This document shows positions 9,853-20,440 of a stretch of 64,000 bases of DNA, one piece after another. Position 1 is the stretch's first letter. Every line of letters starts with the position of its first letter. This DNA is from Hemerocallis citrina (taxonomy: Eukaryota; Streptophyta; Magnoliopsida; Asparagales; Asphodelaceae), in contig CM030358.1 in the NCBI GenBank assembly GCA_017893485.1, forward strand, positions 256,182,477-256,246,476. Direction: 5' to 3'. The notes beneath the pieces are model-generated. The model was not told where the DNA came from. It made no database searches and saw nothing but the letters and a program-made list of their open reading frames with translations. A program made the position numbers and the translations under genes.

Positions 9853-11469
9853 TACATATATTAGCAGGGGGATCTGAATTTGAGGCAGCGGAGATGGTTG
9901 GAAGTGCTTGAGGACATGCGACCTGAGATTAAGTATCATCCTGGGAAAGCTAATGTTGTTGCTGATGCACTTAGTCGCAAGAGCAGTTTAGCCAGTTTGA
10001 TTACAACTCAGAAGCATCTGATTGAGGATTTGGACCGAACAGGTATTGAAGTTGTCTTGCAAGGATTGGGAGCATCTTTGGCTCAGTTGAGGCTTCAGCC
10101 TACACTGAATGGAAGGATCATTGCAAGTTAGGAGGTTGATGCTGATATCTTGGAGATGAAAGAGCAGGTTGGTGCTGGCAGGTTACCCGGATTTCAAATC
10201 AAGGATGGAGTGCTGTGGTTCGGAGATAGGCTATGTGTTCCAAATCAGGCGGACCTGAAAGAGAGTATTCTTCAGGAGGCGCATGCTACTCTTTTGTCGG
10301 TACATCCTGGGAGTACTAAGATGTACAAAGACATCAAACAGCATTTCTGGTGGTTAGGTTTGAAGCGGGATGTGGCTAAATTTGTGGCGAAGTGTGAGGT
10401 TTGTCAGCAAGTCAAAGCCGAAAATCAGAGACCCGGAGGTCTATTACAACCGTTACCTATTACAGAATGGAAGTGGGATAACATCAGTATGAATTTTATT
10501 ACGGGATTGCCTAAGAGTCCTAAAGACAATGATGCGATTTGGGTTATAGTCGATCGATTAACCAAGTCCGCTCACTTTTTGGCGATGAAACTCACGGCTT
10601 CGATGGACAAGTTGGCTGAGTTGTATATTGGCGAGATTTTCTGGCTGCATGGTGTTCCGTCAACTATTGTGTCTGATCGAGATGCGCGGTTTACTTCGCA
10701 TTTCTGGAGGAGTGTTCAGACAGCTTTGGGTACCAAGACAGATTTCAGCACTGCTTTTCATCCGCAAACCGATGGGCAAACTGAGAGAGTCAACCGTATT
10801 CTTAAGGATATACTTCGGTGTTGTATACTAGACTTTGGAGGCAGTTGGAAAAGGCATTTACCTTTGGTAGAATTTGCCTACAACAACAGTTTTCAGGCTA
10901 GAATCGGGATGGCGCCGTACGAAGCTTTGTATGGCAGGAAGTGCAGAACACCTGTTTGTTGGTTTGAAGTTGGGGAGCGTCAGTTGTTTGGTCCTGAGCA
11001 TGTGCAGCAAACTTCTGAGAAGATTGTTCTGATCAGGAAAAGGTTGGTAGAAGCTCAGAGCAGGCAGAAAAGCTATGCAGACAACCGGAGAAGGGACCTT
11101 GAGTTTGAGGTTGGTGACTTCGTCTTTCTGAAAGTATCGCCCAGTAAAGGTGTGGTTCGATTTGGCAAAGGCGGGAAGTTAGCCCCGAGGTTTATAGGCT
11201 CGTATAATATATTGAAAAGGATCGGAAAAACTGCTTACCGGCTTGAATTACCGGAAGAGTTGTCTCAGGTGCACAATGTCTTTCATGTGTCTATGCTGAG
11301 AGGTTATATTCCAGATCCGAGTCATCATTTTCCTGAAGTGCCGGAAGGTTTGCAATTGGACCTGAATTATATCGAGTCTCCTGTCGAGATTGTTGATCAT
11401 CGAGAGAAAGTCTTGAGGAATAAGACGATACCGATGGTCAAGGTAGTCTGGAGAAAACTATTTGGTTGA
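9853..11469 (+). pseudogene. RNase H tail and integrase of element B pol
   Basis: After the frameshift the RNase H tail ([16 protein letters not shown]) leads into the integrase. A TAG at 10129 breaks the linker. The zinc-binding HHCC domain is at about 10285-10410 and ends in CEVCQQVK. In the DDE core the second Asp (IVSDRDARF) and the Glu (DGQTERVN) are present. The first Asp position reads Asn (ISMNFITGLP, near 10485-10515) where the family has Asp; a single G-to-A change would explain it, and it should abolish strand transfer. The C-terminal GPY/F-like part (near 11180-11300) is well kept. Confidence 0.9.
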
Positions 11470-11528
11470 AGAGGCTACTTGGGAATCTGAGGAGAGGATG
11501 TTGAAGGACTATCCTGAGCTTTTTGCTT
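11376..11528 (+). pseudogene. Chromodomain at the C-terminus of element B integrase, frameshifted
   Basis: The text PVEIVDHREKVLRNK begins a chromodomain. A one-base insertion near 11460 ends the upstream frame, and the rest (EEATWESEERM...YPELF) is in the next frame, ending at the TGA of 11526-11528. Chromodomains of chromovirus integrases direct insertion to particular histone marks, usually heterochromatin. Finding this element inside another retrotransposon agrees with that, though nested insertion is common in any case. Confidence 0.85.
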
Positions 11529-11611
11529 GATTGTATCTTTATATCTTTTTGTTCTTGTTGTGAGTGTTGTATTTTGTTTCTCACTCTTGACTGTAGTTCC
11601 GGGGACGGAAC

Positions 11612-11630
11612 TATTCTAAGGAGGGAGTGT
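11612..11630 (+). promoter_or_regulatory. Polypurine tract of element B
   Basis: The purine-rich run aaggagggag ends just before the 3' LTR starts at 11631. It is in the position where plus-strand cDNA synthesis is primed. Confidence 0.8.
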
Positions 11631-14600
11631 TGTAATGCCCTGATTTTTTATTTAATGAAAAATTATTTTATTTTGCACGTAGTGTGCACGTGCAATATTT
11701 TTATAAATATTTTCATCAAGATGAATAAAGATATTTAATATGTGCCTTTAATTATTTTTCTATAAAGCCTTCTTTCAATTAGACAAAAAACCTTTTTCCT
11801 AAAGCCCAAAATTTAGTTCATTTATTTATTTTTAAAATAATTATTTTGGCCCATTAAACTAAAGCCCATTAGTTAATTTATTTTTTTTAATATGACTTGT
11901 AATGTAGAATACAAATTAAAGTTTATTTTTATATAAAATAAAATGTACAATTTTTGGACCTAGTTGCATGCATGTGCACTACACGTACATGTGCAAAATG
12001 CACTTCCCATGGCCGGTTGCATTCTTTTGGAGGGAAAATCAAATTTTAGTGGTGATCATGGTGTGGTGGTTACTTGGTTGTGGGTAGTTAATGTAACTCC
12101 TACTTTCATCTTAGCCCTCCATCTTACAACCAACTACTTGATCCTAACCCTCCATTCTCTTTGATTTTTAGTATAAATACCCCCCCCCCCCATGGGTAGT
12201 TATTCTTGTGCCTATAAATCTTTCCAAACCTATAGTCTAAATTATATTATCTAGTGGTATTTTTGTGAGTTGAAAGATTGAGAGTGTGTGGGATTTTGCT
12301 TGCAACTAGAAGAGGGAGAGGCCGGCATCAAGAAGAGGGAGCTTTCGGTTGGGAACTTGAAGGCTTGGGTGCACGTGTTCAAGGAGGAGCAATTCGTCGC
12401 AAGGACATTCGTCTAGGGATTTGCTAGTTGTAATTTTCTCTCCATACAAGGTGGGTAAATTTTTCCTATTTCTAACATAGGAATGCATGCTAGATTTAAT
12501 TAGCAAAATGATGCATGAAAATGATTAATAAGAATGCACATTTAATTGAAAAGATGATCTCTAAATGATTGAATTGTTGATATGCAAATTGTGTGTGTTT
12601 CTACTATTAAAATTCAAGTTGTGTGCAATATGAATGTGGTTATAAATTATGTGAATAAACCTTCGTTAGTAGCATGAAAAACTATGTGCAAGATTAATAT
12701 ATCGACTATGTCACTTTTATGTGCTAAATTGGAAACTTTGTATAGCGTTGTAACGAATAAATTGAGATGCAATTTTTATGTTTGGAAAATGAATAAGAGT
12801 AGAGAATTAGTATAGAGGTTAATGAATTTATAATGTCAAAAAGGAATGTAGTAGTAGTAGTATGTCACATTATCCAAATTGTATGGTAAAAATTTGTTAA
12901 CTATGGGAAAAAATTATGTTTAATTATTTAAGAAATTTATTTTCATATACTGGAATAAAATTCAGGATGAAAACGATTTATTCGGATTTTTATAGTGTGT
13001 TAGTAAGAAAAATGTGAAATGCAATTTGATAAACGTCGAAATGTTCTAAATAACAGAGAGTATGGGTTAAATGAAATTCGAATTATACTATAGACAACCT
13101 GAGCACGTAGCTAAAGCGGTCAGAGCGCGCGGTTGGGTTCTCTCAAGTCGCTAGTTCGACTCTTGAGAATACCATCTTTTATGGGTGTTTACTTTTAAAT
13201 CCGATCAGTACTGAAGCCGAGAGCATTTAATGCTCTCAGCCAAAATTATACCGCTTAGCACATTCGGCCTAGTGGCTTGTGCTGTCGGCTGTGTTCTCTG
13301 GGGTGCTGGGTTCGAATCTTGCCCTTGGCAAGATTGAAAAACAATTTTTTTTTGGGTTTTTAATTGTCAAAAAATTATGAGAAAAATATGACTATTCTCC
13401 TAAAAATATAAGAGACTTTATAAAAATAATTTAGGAATTATTTGCATGAAATAAACTATGATTTGAGCATAAAATGCATAAATAGAACTATGGTTCTATA
13501 TGTATACTTTGTGAAAATTATATCTTGCAAAAAGAATTTGAAATGAAGGATTAGAAGATTAATGTAGTAAAGAAAGAAATTTTATTATGTGATGGATGTG
13601 AATTGTTCTCATTTGAGAATAGTGTGAAAAATGTGAAATGTGAATATTCGTTAATGTTGTGAATTTCAAAGTGAAAGTGATAATTGATAAAGCATATGAA
13701 TTTCATGTATAGTTATGGACTATTTGAACGAACTAGAAATCATGAATGGAAAAGAGAAATACTTTTGAGTATGATAACTCACATGAATTTATGAGTTAGA
13801 GATGCTTAAATTGGAAATTGTGAATTGAAAATTGAAACAAAAAGAGTAGCTAAGTCTCTCCCGGCATTTGGAAATAAATGAAATGAAAATTGAAAAGAAA
13901 GACCAAGGTTGGTCATGTTTGAATGAATGAATAAGTCCAGTTTAGTGGAGAGGCTAACTCTAGAGCTTTGATTTTTGTTCATGATTTAATAGAAAATAAG
14001 GATTAGTACATAGTGGAGACGTGATGAAAGTAGGAGAAAAACACGAGTATGAGGGCCATCGGATTAGCGGTGTGAGAGTGATCCACAGGCTGCCTGCTTG
14101 ATGCTCAAGACATGGCGTGGGCACTACTCCAGAATTATCATCCCGGTGGCGACACTTGTGGGATGTTTGAGTGGCTATGGGTGGTGCCATTGTTCCATGG
14201 CGGAGGCTGAATTGTCCATAGGTTGCCTGCTCGATGCGTCGTGCCAGTGCGTGGGATTCCCCTCCAGGCTGCCTGGACATGGGCTCGTAGATCATAGAAC
14301 ATCTAAGATACCTACCGTAATTACAGTCGTAGATTAAGTCATAAGGAGGGATTGAACCCTACAAAGATGAAGAACGATTAAGGGCTTGCCCTCGGACCTA
14401 TGTAGTATGGGATGCATAGAATCCGAACAAGTGCGCATTAGTGTCATGTAACATAATTAACTGCATGAAGGACTAAGTGCACAATCACAACACGACATCA
14501 ATAGGGTAGTCCCTTTAGTTTGAAATATGACAAGTTTGTGTTTGCTAAATATGGAAAATAAGTTATACTATTTCCGGCATAGAGAGGATGGCCGTGTATA

Positions 14601-14884
14601 ATGATCGTCGGTTGAATAAACTGACGTACCCACAGTCTTATATGCAGGTAAATGGCTTGATAAAGATTAAAGAGGAACAAATGCTTAAAGATTACTCAGT
14701 GTTGTTGTATAATTGTTTCATTGTTGTAAAGTTTACTTCCGCTGTGCAATGTAAAGTTTAATATTGATGTAGACTCTGATGTAAAGTAAAAGTTTAAATT
14801 TTCCTTGTAAAATTGTACTAAAGGAAGCGGAAAGATCATGTAGAACATCTCGAATTCAGTGTATTTGGGATTCGGGGCGTTACA
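11631..14884 (+). repeat. 3' LTR of element B
   Basis: It is a direct repeat of 3152-6405 and has exactly the same length. By eye, differences are scattered single changes plus small indels that cancel, for example a shorter poly(C) after the TATA box (12179-12191) and one extra T near 13345. The tRNA-like module is at about 13100-13330. It is followed by the target duplication CCAAA and by the resumed protease of A1. Confidence 0.93.
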
Positions 14885-14889
14885 CCAAA

Positions 14890-15440
14890 TATGGCATTGT
14901 ACGCGAATTTGACATCGACTATCAGGAAGTCTAAAGATTATGTCCGACTTGCCGGGGCTTTCCCTGCCGTTACGTCGAGTGCAACAATTTCTCTGACCTG
15001 GACAGGTGCACCTGAGAAGCCATGAAGTGTATAGCTGACTGGCTTGACTTGATCTCGAGAGAGCTTTCGCGCATCAAATGCGGCCATAAAGTGGGTGTTC
15101 ACGGAATTGTCGTTGTCTATGAGGATACGCCGCCCCTCGTGATTTGCAATGCCTAGATTGATAACCAGTGTATCGCAATGAGGCATTTTGATGCCCCCGA
15201 GATCTTTATCAGGGAAGGATACTGAGAGGCCCGAACCCTTTGGGGGTGGAGTGTTATGAACCGAATTAACCTCCCTTACAAAGTTTTGCGAGAGGAGTTA
15301 GAATCTCCCCCCATAGGTTCGCCATAGATGGTGTGCAAAATGGCCATGTGCTCAGAGTCTCGTGATTCAGAAGGTCTTTCAGAACGCTTATTAGCCCCCA
15401 TGGCTGGAGGGTTTTCGGCGTTATTGTTTCATTGGACAAA
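14890..15440 (-). pseudogene. A1 protease-like region
   Basis: The frame 15186-14938 matches the A2 protease (47860-48110): shared text includes ALDVTAGKAPAS and DALVINLG-like phrases. The active site reads IDNDNS where active Tat proteases have an Asp followed by a small residue and Gly, so the Asp is kept and the Gly is lost. The frame runs into the insertion site of element B, and the remainder is at 3151-2972. The segment 15190-15440 is the gag-protease linker in other frames. Confidence 0.75.
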
Positions 15441-17010
15441 CTGAAAGAGATAGTCCCGCTGAATCAGGTCTTCAATTTCTTGTTTGAGGGCTTTGCAATT
15501 GTCAGTAGTATGTCCATGGCTTCTGTGAATGCGCACCATAGGCCCTTGTCTCTTCTCTTGCCGGCTGTTGTCATTATGGAAGGAGGACGAACTATCCAAT
15601 ATTTTTCAACCGCCATAAGGAAGGCAGACACACTTGTGTTCAAAGGAGTAAATTTGTCGAAGCAGGGTATAGAAGGAGGATGGCGTTGACTTGCACCATT
15701 TTTTTGAAACTTCTTGGTTGTTTCCTCACTTGAGTTCTTCCGTTTATTTCCAGAAAGTGACTCTTTCTTAACTTGTGGGCTGAGAACTTCCTCGAATTTG
15801 ATCTACTTTTCACTCCTTTCTAGGAGCTCTGTGAAATCTCGAGGTGACCTCTTGGCGAGGGATGCTTTAAGTTCTTTATGCATGATGTTGTGACGGAAGG
15901 CTGCAGCCCCCACCGAAGAGTCCAAGGAGAAAATTGACCTTGCTTCTGCTGTAAATGCTTGACAAAGTCCTTTAGCAGTTCTCTATCTCTTTGATTCAGT
16001 TCTAACAAGGAGACACTTGTTTTTTTGGCTCTACGGCTAGTAACGAAGTGTGCAATGAAGAGTTCTTCGAGCTGATCGAAAGAAAACATTGATTCTGGAG
16101 TCAGGCGTGAATACCATTCCCTTGCTGACCCTTTCAGTGTTGCGGAAAATGTTCGACACATGAGCATATCAGTGGCATTATAGACCATCATGAGTGTTTT
16201 GAAGCTCTCGATATGGTCAGTCGGGTCTGATTCCCCATTGTAGGATTCGAATTGAGGGTCCTTGAAGCCCCTTGGGATGGGTGCATTGAGTATAGCTTTG
16301 CTGAAAGCAGGTCGACTAGGGCGGTAGGCCCTGCTGGAATGGTTTCTCTCACTCTTCATCTGTTCTAGACAATTCTCTACTTCTTGGATACAGCGAAGGA
16401 CTTGGTCGTCCTTTTTTTGGGATCCAGTTGAGTCGGCAGATCCTTCGTTATGGGGCACGCCCAGATCTTGACTTCCTTGGATAGCATGGAGGATGTCGAG
16501 CTTGAACTTATTCAATTTGGTCCTAGTGAGTGGGCATTTTGCCCTCTGTTATGCACAGGAAGCCTTTGGCTCTCATGAGTTGGGCTCCTCATTATTGGGC
16601 GCTCCTGCGAGAGGAGGATTGCCTTGATCGCCGTCTAGGAAAATGGGTTCTCTAGGTTTGCTTGATGTCCCGAGCGGGAGGCCTCAGACCGGACACACCT
16701 CTCATCTAACCTAATATGCCGATCGGTTTCTTGTTTCCTGTTACTGATGATCTGGCTAAGATCTCTAGACCCCCGAGAGCCTAGGCCAGTGAGTTAGTTG
16801 AAGCATTATGGACTGAGACGCGGTCGTATTGAAGATGTTGTTCATGTTGGGAGACTCCCGGTGCCTCTCCATTGGAAGGAGAGTGATAAGGCTGTCGGGT
16901 TGACTGTTGAGGAGGAATCTAATCTTCCATAGAGGAGCTGGTTGACGAAGAAAGTTGGTGCGACAGCTTGAGGCCGCCCCTTTACTTTTTAGTCTTGGAG
17001 GCATGGCGAT
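15441..17010 (-). pseudogene. gag: A1 gag, broken into several frames
   Basis: It starts near 17004 with MPPRLKSKGAASS, which matches the A2 gag start at 46027. The main frame 16515-15820 holds the gag domain with PIPRGFKDPQFESYNGESD and GSAREWYSRLTPES. Downstream frames down to about 15440 cover the nucleocapsid-like part with the Tat-type C-x-F-H knuckle region. Several frameshifts separate the parts. It is collinear with A2 gag over its length. Confidence 0.8.
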
Positions 17011-17029
17011 AAGTCTTACTTGTGTAGTT

Positions 17030-17049
17030 TCTCACAGACGGTGTCAATT
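17030..17049 (-). promoter_or_regulatory. Primer-binding region of A1
   Basis: Reading on the minus strand directly after the LTR end (17050), the text aattgacaccgtctgtgag stands where A2 has attgtcaccgtgtttggg. The position and the core CACCGT are consistent with a tRNA primer site. I cannot name the tRNA with certainty. Confidence 0.6.
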
Positions 17050-18308
17050 TGTTACTGCTTATTGATATGGCTAAAAATAGGGTTAAATCGGAGCCGTTCA
17101 AATCGGACACGAATCTTAAAGCTCAGGGGTAAAACAGTAATTTTACCTACAAATGGGTCTGAAATGGGGACTGGGTCTTTCTTCAAAGCCCAATAACCCA
17201 CGAACAGATCCACCTCAACTAGGTGTGGGTTTCAACCCGCAGCAAACCCAGTCTAGCAGGATAGAATTAGGGTTTCTGATTAATCCTAATCAATGGCCCT
17301 GATTCGTATCTATCCTTTCACTGGGAATTAGGGATTACATTCCTAATCTGATCCTAGGGATTACATTCCTAATCTGACCCCAAAGACGGCTATAAATACC
17401 CTCTCCCCCCCCACCACCATTAAGAGGTAATCAATCTTTTGCCAATCAAAGCTCATTCATAATCTTTTCTGATTACTGACTTGAGCATCGGAGGGTGCGT
17501 CGCCGAGATCAACCCCGGTGTTTCGCACTTTTTGCAGGTTCACAGCAGCGGCAAGAGACCAAGTCAACAAGTTGGTGAAGGTCAACATGTCAACAGGTTT
17601 GCTTTGTTGTTTTCTCCAAGAATCCACAAATTATATCTGTTTGCTCCCACACCAAAATTAGCAGCAACACTTATTTTGGTGTGGGAGCAAACATATAGTG
17701 AGTTAATAATTGATGGAAACTACTAAAAGTCTGGCCTGTGACCTTGACCGTTAAAAGCGGTTAAAGCTGCTGAGATTAAATCTGGATCGTTGATTGACCA
17801 CCGTGATCTGAATCTGACAGTTGCTGATGTGGTCAATGGACCTGCAAAAAGCATGAAACATCAGGGGGTGGCCCCGGCGACAGACCCTCCGATGCTCAAG
17901 TCAGAACCAGAAAGAGAGAGAGAGAGTATGAGAGTAAAAACTGGAAAATTGTTGATTACCTTCTGATTGTAGAGGGGAAGGAGTATTTATAGGCCTGAGA
18001 GATATTTTTAGAGATTGATTTGTGTCCGTTGGATCGATTTAAATTCCTTATCTCTTTCATGTCTTTCCCCCACAAGAGATAAGATTTTTTTGTTAGGGGA
18101 TAAAAGATTTGACTCATAGCCTGCATGGGCTGGGCGTCTCTCCTAGTGGACCCAGTTTGTCACTTTTTATGGGCTTGGAAGAAGCCCATGTCTTGGAGAA
18201 GGCCCAGACCTGTTAAAGAGGCCTGTGATGGTCGATCTGCCTGTGGAAGCTTTGAGATTAGTGCAGGAATCGCAAGACCCTGTTTTGCTGCGATTTTTTC
18301 CATCATCA
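17050..18308 (-). repeat. 5' LTR of A1, split by a solo LTR
   Basis: The LTR reads on the minus strand from TGATGATGG at 18308 to 17675, then resumes at 17062-17050 after the solo LTR. Without the insertion it is about 647 bp, close to the 653 bp of the A2 LTR, and the two share most of their text. A TATA box (cctataaatac on minus) is at about 17978-17990. Confidence 0.85.
17063..17669 (+). mobile_element. Solo LTR of a sister Tat family, inserted in the A1 LTR
   Basis: The unit starts TGATATGG, ends AGCAACA, is 607 bp long and is flanked by perfect CTTAT duplications (17058-17062 and 17670-17674). It shares its last 40 bases and the leader around 17480-17545 with the A1/A2 LTRs, but its U3 is different. 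A TATA box (ctataaatac) is at 17391-17400. The lack of any internal region between the duplications is the mark of LTR-LTR recombination. Confidence 0.9.
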
Positions 18309-18791
18309 ACTGCAGTATTAATCTCCTTATCATCTCTAATATCTAAAACAACAATTTTTATAAACCCATCAAGCATACTACATCTCGCAGCTATAAATTT
18401 TCCACGGTCAAAACAATATAGGTTCAAGTCTTACCTTGAGTGACGGACACGGCGATGCCGCAATGCGGCGCGGCGAAGCGACGATGCGGCGAGGCGACGG
18501 CGCGGCGTAGCGGTGGTGGGGTGAAGCGACGGCACAACGAACCTGCGGCACGGCAAAGCGGCGGCACGGCGAAGCGGCGGTGCGGCGGTGGCGCGAAGCG
18601 ATGTTGGGTTTTGAGAGAGAGGGAGAGGAACAGTCGGCGTGAATTTAGTTTAGAGAGAGGGGGGGGAGATGATTAATTTGTGCGGGTATGTTACGTGTTT
18701 GATAGATTTATATTGGGGATTTTGGTTGTATGTGTATTGCACGGGTTGGTAGATTTACAAATGATACTAAGGCCTTCTCCCATTATAGCGA
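18309..18791 (-). mobile_element. 5' part of a minus-strand Helitron (H2), truncated by A1
   Basis: On the minus strand the sequence begins TCGCTATAATGGGAGAAGG at 18791, preceded by A. This resembles the common plant Helitron 5' end (TCTCTACTATTATAATGGGAG). The next 60 bases match the third Helitron-like end at 27168-27227. A low-complexity GC-rich block of CGGCG-type repeats (18443-18625) and a short open frame (about 18427-18309, minus) follow. A possible splice donor (AAG/GTAAGA) lies near 18433. A1 interrupts the frame at 18308. The 3' end is not in view. Confidence 0.45.
18443..18625. repeat. GC-rich CGGCG low-complexity repeat
   Basis: Imperfect short units of the type gcggcg(a)gcgac are strung together. 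Open frames occur in several registers because stop codons are rare in such sequence. I see no reason to call a protein. Confidence 0.7.
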
Positions 18792-19929
18792 TCTTCATTG
18801 ATTTTATTTTATTTTATTTTATTTTTTTTGGCATGCTTTAATCGTTTAACTTTTCACAAGTTAATATAACATTATTTCCTTGTTGAAATGCATATGCTAC
18901 TAGTTGTTACTTAGGCAGGAAAATGAAAAGACTTGGTATATCATGTTCATGTAGATGGAAGCTAGCTTGAGCCTGTTTAATCATCAAAATAAACAAAGCG
19001 CCAACAAACTCTTGTGCTATAGTAGACTAGTGAACGAACATGAACAACCATAAGCTCGGCTTCCTCACTCGATTGATAACCCTATTTGCACTGTACGGAG
19101 TCCTAGTTTACTGTATTCCAAGTGCATTCCCCTCTGCCGCAACTGATATAAGCATGGAGATTGATAACTTTTACTTAACGTTGTTTACGCAATCATGATC
19201 CTCGTGGATTGGCTGCATCTTAATATTTAATTTAGTGCTACGTAATCAAATTGAAAATAATAGTGATTATAATAATAATACTAATTAGTGCGATCCTATA
19301 GGCTCTAATTTTCCTTCCCCTCCTTTAATTAAAAAATCGTCTATCTTTTGTAGCTGAGCTGATCTAACGTTTGTTTGTTAGACACAACCTAACCATTAAT
19401 TAATCTTATGCTAATAGTTTATTTGGTGCTCATATTAAAGTAAAGGTAGACCTTCGTCACCTTCATCTTCAACGAATTAGGTTGTTTTCTTCTTCTGCGA
19501 GTTGTCGAAAATGAATTCCTCGTCTTTGTTCAACTTACAACCCAGTGCCAACCATTCCACTGTGGAGCATGAACATGCAGGATGATTTTCAAGTGTGCAG
19601 GGCAATTGACATGATCTTTGTTCTTCTACAGCGTAACTAATGATCGGTTCTTAATTTTATCATGCGGATTACTATGACCGAATGATCCAAAAATTTGTCA
19701 GGGTAACGGCTAATCATACTAATGCAATGGACCCGGATTCAATCAAAATTAACCCTTTAGATAGTATATGCATGTTTCTATTTAGAAGAACTAGATTGAA
19801 ACGATACAGTCATTTACAAATTTAATGCCAATTTTTGGTTATTTGGCATATAGGAATATGAATTTTTTGTTTGTGCTGCAATCGTTCAAACAAAAATTTT
19901 GGGTTTTCAAACTTTAAAAGGCGATAGAT
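18792..19929. other. AT-rich DNA without a recognisable gene
   Basis: It contains a (TTTTA)n-like run near 18803-18825 and otherwise unique-looking AT-rich text. The only candidate of interest is the small ORF listed separately at 19040-19198. Fragments with codon-like text near 19440-19590 are open only over short spans and match nothing I recognise. Confidence 0.5.
19040..19198 (+). CDS. Small ORF with a signal-peptide-like N-terminus
   Basis: A 52-codon ORF from ATG 19040 to TGA 19198 has a short polar N-terminus with Lys and Arg, then a hydrophobic core (LITLFALYGVLVYC) and a small-residue stretch (PSAFPSAA) that could be a signal-peptidase site. The 20 residues after it are unremarkable. 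It could be a small secreted peptide or the first exon of a decayed gene, since no conserved family motif is seen. A chance ORF in AT-rich DNA is equally possible. Confidence 0.2.
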   Translation: MNNHKLGFLTRLITLFALYGVLVYCIPSAFPSAATDISMEIDNFYLTLFTQS

Positions 19930-20440
19930 AATTTCTCGTCCAAAAAAATAAAATATTAAAATTAGAAATTGAACGGATGATGTATGATTTATGTCTGTCG
20001 ATTTTTTTTTAAATAATAAAAAAGATGGGAAATATTTCCCGTGTCACGGATTTTTTTTTTTTTAAACTCGAACGGACGAGATCATTTTCCGTCCGTTGAA
20101 TTAAAAAAAAAAATCGAAAGGACGGGCAATGATTTTCCGTCCATCGATTTTTTTTTTTATAAAAATAACTGGGACGGGGAATCATCCCTCGCCACTTGCT
20201 TTGCGCCAAAAAAAACCGGGACGGGATTTATTTTTTGGCACTGGTAATCATTTACCGTCCCAATCGAATTTTTTAAAATATCGGTCGGATGAGGAATAAT
20301 TTTCCGTCTGATTGTTTTAATAAAAAGAACGAGAAATAATTTCCGTCCAATATTAAAATTAAAAAATACATTTAAAGGGACGAAAGATATCTTTCGTCGC
20401 GTTGAACGGACGAAATATCATATTTCGTTGGATATTTTTT
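19930..20440. repeat. Array of short diverged hairpins (GGACG ... CGTCC units)
   Basis: About eight successive units each have a left arm of the type ggacg(a/g) and a right arm of the type ttccgtcc, separated by 5-25 bases and joined by A/T-rich spacers. Examples are at about 20074-20096 and 20120-20142, with weaker ones to 20435. The arms vary between units but pair within each unit. This resembles the subterminal repeat zones of CACTA-type transposons, but no CACTA ends or transposase were found beside it. Confidence 0.5.

Larger units (their letters stand above)
3152..14884 (+). mobile_element. Tekay/Del-type chromovirus (element B), complete structure
   Basis: Two direct LTRs of 3254 bp each (3152-6405 and 11631-14884) begin TGTAATGCCC and end with GTTACA. 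They are flanked by the perfect 5-bp duplication CCAAA (3147-3151 and 14885-14889). Order inside: PBS for initiator Met-tRNA, an upstream acidic ORF, gag with a CCHC knuckle, protease, RT, RNase H, integrase, chromodomain, polypurine tract. A C-terminal chromodomain plus the iMet PBS places it among chromoviruses, and the long LTRs suit Tekay/Del. The LTRs differ by only a few per cent by eye, so it is the youngest large insertion here. Several stops, frameshifts and one integrase change make it defective. Confidence 0.93.
1..18308 (-). mobile_element. Tat-type Ty3/gypsy element A1, non-autonomous, interrupted
   Basis: The element reads right to left: LTR (17050-18308), primer-binding region, gag (about 17004-15440), protease (15186-14938, resuming at 3151-2972), short filler, remnant of the pol C-terminus (about 2780-2600), long 3' region (2600-1). 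Element B (3152-14884) and a solo LTR (17063-17669) are later insertions and are not part of it. Gag, protease, LTR and 3' region all match element A2 at 45-58 kb, in opposite orientation. Reverse transcriptase, RNase H and most of integrase, about 3 kb in A2, are missing, so mobility would have needed proteins supplied in trans. The 3' LTR lies outside the window. Confidence 0.8.

Noticed and set aside
18167..18427. 86-codon minus-strand ORF as a gene
   Set aside because: Half of it lies in the A1 LTR. Only the 40 codons right of 18308 could be older sequence, and these match nothing I recognise.
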